In this document: one piece after another, positions 12,236 to 15,515 of the stretch | Layout: each line of letters starts with the position of its first letter | Numbering within the stretch: position 1 is the stretch's first letter | Assembly (NCBI GenBank): GCA_013349695.1 | Contig: DUZD01000037.1 | Coordinates: forward strand, 1 to 15,515 | Source: Rhodospirillaceae bacterium | GTDB lineage: Bacteria > Pseudomonadota > Alphaproteobacteria > Rhodospirillales > 2-02-FULL-58-16 | Length of the DNA stretch: 15,515 bases | Direction: 5' to 3' | Position numbers and translations under genes: made by a program | Notes under the pieces: model-generated | What the model saw: only the letters and a program-made list of their open reading frames with translations | Told to the model about the DNA's origin: nothing | Database searches by the model: none

Positions 12236-13630
12236 TTAGCCTGGGTTCTGCTGATTTCCGTTATGGATGCCAAGCGACTTGAGTTTGCGGTGCAGCGCCG
12301 ATCGTTCCATGCCGACGAAGGCCGCCGTCCGCGAGATGTTGCCGCCGAAGCGCTCGACCTGGGAATGCAGGTACTGGCGCTCGAAATTCTCGCGCGCTTG
12401 GCGTAGCGGCAAGGTCAGCATTTCTTTGTTCCTCGCCCAATCGCCATCGCTCGGCGCGGCGTTGCCGAACTCGGACGGCAACATGTCGGCGCCGATGGGC
12501 TCGTCTGGCTTGCCGGGAGACATGATCAGCAACCGTTCGATGACGTTGCGAAGTTCGCGTACGTTGCCGGGCCAACTGTAGGACTGGAGAACGGCGACGG
12601 CGTCCTCGCCCAGGCACCGCTGCTGTTGGCCCAGGCCCTCCGCCGCCCGCTCCATGAAAAAGCCGGCGAGCATCGGAATGTCCTCGCGCCGGTCTTTTAA
12701 TGGGGGGACTTGCAAGGGAACCACGCTGAGCCGGTAGAACAGGTCCTTGCGGAACCGGCCGGCGTCGATTTCCTCGCTGAGTTCACGGGTGGCGGCGGCG
12801 ACGACCCGCACATCGACCTCGACACGGCTGTTGCCGCCGACTCTTTCAAAGACCTGCTCTTGCAGGACGCGGACAATTTTTCCTTGGGTTTCCAAGGGCA
12901 TGTCCGCCACCTCGTCGAGGAAGAGGGTTCCGTTATGCGCCGTCTCGAAGGTTCCCACCCTGCCGTCGCTGCCCTCGCCCGGGCTCTCGGTGCCGAACAG
13001 CTCGGTCTCCATGAACTCGGGCTCCATGGTCGCGCAGTTGACGACGACAAAGGGCGAATCGGCGCGGCGCGAGCGGCCGTGCAGCATGCGCGCCACCACC
13101 TCCTTGCCCGACCCCGCCGGGCCGGTGACGAGGACGCGGCTGTTCGTCGACGCCACGCGGTCGATGGCTTGGCGCAGCAGTTTGATGGCCGGCGAAATGC
13201 CGATCAGTTCCTCCTCGGCGCCGGCGCGGAGCCTCAGTTCAACGTTCTCGCGCCGCAAACGCGACGCCTCCAGGGCGCGCTCGACGACCAGGAGCAGGCG
13301 GTCGGCGTTGAAAGGCTTTTCGATGAAGTCGTAAGCGCCCATGTTAATGGCGGTTACCGCCGTTTCGATGGTGCCGTGGCCGCTCATCATCACCACCGGC
13401 ACGTCCGGATGGTCCTTCTTGAGGACCTCGAGGATGCCGAGGCCGTCCAGTTCGCTTCCCTGTAGCCAAATGTCGAGGAGAACCAAGCTCGGCCGCCGGC
13501 TCTCGGTACTGGCGAGGGCGTCGTCGCTGCCGCCGGATTGGCGCGTTTGATAGCCCTCGTCCTCGAGAATGCCGGAGCATAAAGCGCAGATGTCGGTTTC
13601 GTCGTCGACGATAAGGATGTCAAGTGCCAT
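12236..13630 (-). CDS. ntrX: Response regulator NtrX
   Basis: NtrX is the response regulator partner of NtrY, linked in alphaproteobacteria to nitrogen, redox and envelope control. The product is 464 residues. The receiver domain (1-120) has the acidic pocket D9/D10, phosphoacceptor D53, S83 and K105. The AAA+ domain has Walker A GPAGSGKE (170-177), Walker B LFLDE (236-240), and a sensor-type region with RELSEEIDAGRFRKDLFYRL. A Fis-type helix-turn-helix lies at about 430-455 (NISRTAAFVGMERSALHRKL). Where sigma54 activators carry GAFTGA there is instead a shortened loop (216-226, ESPGEGSDGRV), so sigma54 contact is doubtful. The start is ATG at 13630, overlapping the end of ntrY by 11 nt with a poor ribosome binding site, which suggests translational coupling. 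trkA follows after 49 bp. Confidence 0.96.
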   Translation of the reverse strand: MALDILIVDDETDICALCSGILEDEGYQTRQSGGSDDALASTESRRPSLVLLDIWLQGSELDGLGILEVLKKDHPDVPVVMMSGHGTIETAVTAINMGAYDFIEKPFNADRLLLVVERALEASRLRRENVELRLRAGAEEELIGISPAIKLLRQAIDRVASTNSRVLVTGPAGSGKEVVARMLHGRSRRADSPFVVVNCATMEPEFMETELFGTESPGEGSDGRVGTFETAHNGTLFLDEVADMPLETQGKIVRVLQEQVFERVGGNSRVEVDVRVVAAATRELSEEIDAGRFRKDLFYRLSVVPLQVPPLKDRREDIPMLAGFFMERAAEGLGQQQRCLGEDAVAVLQSYSWPGNVRELRNVIERLLIMSPGKPDEPIGADMLPSEFGNAAPSDGDWARNKEMLTLPLRQARENFERQYLHSQVERFGGNISRTAAFVGMERSALHRKLKSLGIHNGNQQNPG

Positions 13631-15515
13631 GGGCGATGATGTCCGTTGCCACCTTCATGGGATCGGCCCGTTTGTCTGTCCGGGTTTCCCCGGCCCCGTC
13701 CGGGGCCGCCAGCTCTTCCGCCGGGCGGAAGACCAAGGAAACCCTGGCGCCGCCTTGTTCCAGGTTCTCAAATATCAGATCGCCATTGTGATCTTCCATG
13801 ATTTTCTTGACAATGGCGAGACCCAAACCGGCGCCGCCGGTGCGGGTCGTGACATAAGGCTCGTCGAGGCGGCCTTGCAGTTCATCGGGCAGGCCCCTGC
13901 CGTTGTCCTCGACGGCGACGGTAACGGTTTCGCCGTCCTCGCCGCCGGTTTCGTTCAGACTAAGCTGGATTCGGCCCGGCGGCAAGGCATCTCCCGCCGG
14001 CGCCTGGCGTTCCTTCACCGATTCGGCGGCGTTCTTCAAAAGGTTGGTCAGCGCCTGTGCGAGTTGGCGGCTGTCGCAGCGCAATTGCATCTCGGCTTCG
14101 GGCAGGCTGTAGATGTATTCGATCTCGGGATGCCGGGTGCGCTCGAAGAAAACCGCTTGCCGGCAGATTTCCGTGACGTTTTCCGCTTTCAGCCGCGGTT
14201 GCGGCATGCGGGCGAAGGACGAGAACTCGTTGACCATGCGGCCGATGTCCTCGACATGGCGGACGATGGTTTCCGTACAGATCGCGAAAGTTTCCGGATC
14301 GGTCTTGATTTCCTTGAGATATTTGCGTTTCAGGCGCTCCGCCGACAGTTGGATGGGGGTCAGGGGATTCTTGATCTCGTGGGCGATGCGCCGCGCGATA
14401 TCAGCCCAGGCGGCCTTGCGCTGGGCGGAAAGAAGTTCGGTCACATCGTCGAAGGTAACGACGAAGCCGATGATATCGCCGTCAAGCTGCTCGGCGGCCA
14501 TACGCACCAGAAGGGTGCGGAATTGGCCTTCGCGCACCAGCCTGACCTCCGCTTGCCTCATGCGCTCCGGGCGCTGTTTCAGCTCTTCGAGGAGGGCGGC
14601 CATTTCGGGCACCACGGTGCTCAAATTCTTGCCGATGGACTGCTCCAGGTTGGTGGCCAACAGCTCCGTCGCCGAACGGTTGGGCAAATGGATGCGCCCC
14701 TCTCCGTCCAAGCCGATGACGCCGGCGGAAACGCCGCTCAACACCGTTTCCGTGAACCGGCGCCTTTCATCCAACAGGCGGTTGGCGTCCATCAGGCCCT
14801 GCTGCTGCGTTTCCAGTTGGCTGGTCATGCGGTTGAAGCCGCGGCCCAAGGTTCCGATTTCGTCGGTCGAGGCGGAGGCGTCGACACGGGCGGCGAGATC
14901 GCCCTTGCGCACCCGCTCGACGGCCGCGATCAGGTTGCTGATGGGACGCGCCAGCTGGGTCGCCAGCGCCAACCCGATCCATACCGCCGCCAGCAGCACC
15001 AGCAACGCCACCACCACGAAAATCATCACGAAGGTGATCTGGATGCCTTCCTGCTTTTTTTCCAGGCGCTGGTAGCGCGCCACCGCTCCCCTTGTGCGTT
15101 CGATATGTTCGAGAACACGGGCATCGACGAACCGTCCGACGATCAGGAAGGCGTCGACGAACCGGTTGAGCTTGACCACGGCGCGGACGCGGTCGTCCTT
15201 TTCGCTGGTCAGGACGACGACGTCGCCCTTGCTGGCCTTGGCGATCACTGGCCGGGGAACCAGGTCGAATTCCAGCGACTGGCTGAATCGGGAGCGCGCC
15301 AAAACCCGGCCATTGCTGTCGACGACCAGGGCCTCGGGCAGGTTGCGCACTTCCGCCTGCGCCGACAGCACTTGGCTGAAGATACGCCGGTTTCGCATCA
15401 ACGTCGGGGCGTCGCGGTTGAGGTGGTTGGCCGCCGCCAGAAGGCCCGAGCGGATGTTCTGCTGGTTTTCGTGCAGATAGGCGCTGGCAACGGCGTTCGA
15501 AGCCTCGAGCGCTGT
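13620..15515 (-). CDS. ntrY: Sensor histidine kinase NtrY (5' partial)
   Basis: NtrY is the membrane sensor kinase that phosphorylates NtrX. The frame is open to the right edge, so the gene starts outside the window; 631 residues are visible. In order these are the end of the extracytoplasmic sensor region, a transmembrane helix at about visible residues 158-186, a HAMP domain (about 187-240), a PAS domain (about 250-360), and the histidine kinase core. The H box IARRIAHEIKNPLTPIQLS has its phosphoacceptor His at 14379-14381; the N box is NLLKNAAES, G1 is EDNGRGLP and G2 is GGAGLGLAI. All are intact. The TTG at 15401 is not the start, since translation upstream reads on smoothly as NtrY-like sequence (AYLHENQQN). 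It overlaps ntrX by 11 nt at its 3' end. Confidence 0.95.
   Translation of the reverse strand, partial: TALEASNAVASAYLHENQQNIRSGLLAAANHLNRDAPTLMRNRRIFSQVLSAQAEVRNLPEALVVDSNGRVLARSRFSQSLEFDLVPRPVIAKASKGDVVVLTSEKDDRVRAVVKLNRFVDAFLIVGRFVDARVLEHIERTRGAVARYQRLEKKQEGIQITFVMIFVVVALLVLLAAVWIGLALATQLARPISNLIAAVERVRKGDLAARVDASASTDEIGTLGRGFNRMTSQLETQQQGLMDANRLLDERRRFTETVLSGVSAGVIGLDGEGRIHLPNRSATELLATNLEQSIGKNLSTVVPEMAALLEELKQRPERMRQAEVRLVREGQFRTLLVRMAAEQLDGDIIGFVVTFDDVTELLSAQRKAAWADIARRIAHEIKNPLTPIQLSAERLKRKYLKEIKTDPETFAICTETIVRHVEDIGRMVNEFSSFARMPQPRLKAENVTEICRQAVFFERTRHPEIEYIYSLPEAEMQLRCDSRQLAQALTNLLKNAAESVKERQAPAGDALPPGRIQLSLNETGGEDGETVTVAVEDNGRGLPDELQGRLDEPYVTTRTGGAGLGLAIVKKIMEDHNGDLIFENLEQGGARVSLVFRPAEELAAPDGAGETRTDKRADPMKVATDIIAHGT

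Noticed and set aside
11062..12282. Long + strand open frame opposite trkA (406 codons)
   Set aside because: It is antisense to trkA, with low-complexity translation and no motif.
14113..15075. + strand open frame opposite ntrY (320 codons)
   Set aside because: It is antisense to the kinase core of NtrY and is rich in Ser/Arg, as expected of a shadow frame.

Overview
The window is about 15.5 kb of GC-rich chromosome from an alphaproteobacterium, most likely a Rhodospirillales-type lineage. The basis is gene order and protein style: ntrY-ntrX-trkA-(D-amino acid aminotransferase)-hfq-hflX on one strand, recO followed by parC, and typical alphaproteobacterial ParC, RecO and Hfq sequences. No transposase, integrase, phage gene, CRISPR array, tRNA or rRNA was seen. 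Most of the window is conserved housekeeping and regulatory DNA, and I did not find an obvious new multi-gene system.

Layout from left to right. On the + strand, 2-1210 is the 3' part of a TRAP transporter large permease, cut by the window edge. All other genes lie on the - strand. parC (1218-3446) converges on the permease gene with 7 bp between the stop codons. recO (3585-4313) lies upstream of parC, and parC has its own sigma70-like promoter. Next comes a lipoprotein gene with a SPOR-like C-terminus (4467-5543). A 637-bp gap without a convincing gene (5544-6180) follows; it is AT-rich at one end and packed with inverted repeats. Then come an inositol-monophosphatase-family gene (6181-7011) and a small basic protein of unknown function (7092-7361), which have a very good promoter at 7411-7439. 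hflX (7461-8774), hfq (8798-9058), a HAD phosphatase (9216-9899), a D-amino acid aminotransferase (9896-10759), trkA (10810-12186), ntrX (12236-13630) and ntrY (13620 to the window edge) complete the window.

The ntrY-to-hflX genes look like one long operon read right to left. It combines a nitrogen/redox-responsive two-component system, potassium uptake control, amino acid metabolism, and post-transcriptional regulation by Hfq with the ribosome-associated GTPase HflX. ntrY/ntrX overlap by 11 nt and the aminotransferase/HAD genes by 4 nt.

The points most worth a second look are regulatory or residue-level. (1) Three mutually exclusive stems downstream of the IMPase gene are laid out like a transcription attenuator. 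(2) The small gene has a near-consensus promoter covered by perfect palindromes, and its protein may have a ribbon-helix-helix fold, which suggests autoregulation. (3) NtrX lacks a GAFTGA motif. (4) ParC has Val at the usual quinolone-contact Ser position. (5) A sharp patch of AT-ending codons covers the PLP-lysine region of the aminotransferase gene. (6) A + strand promoter and terminator pair in the gap could delimit a small RNA. All are read by eye; none has been tested by alignment or folding software.
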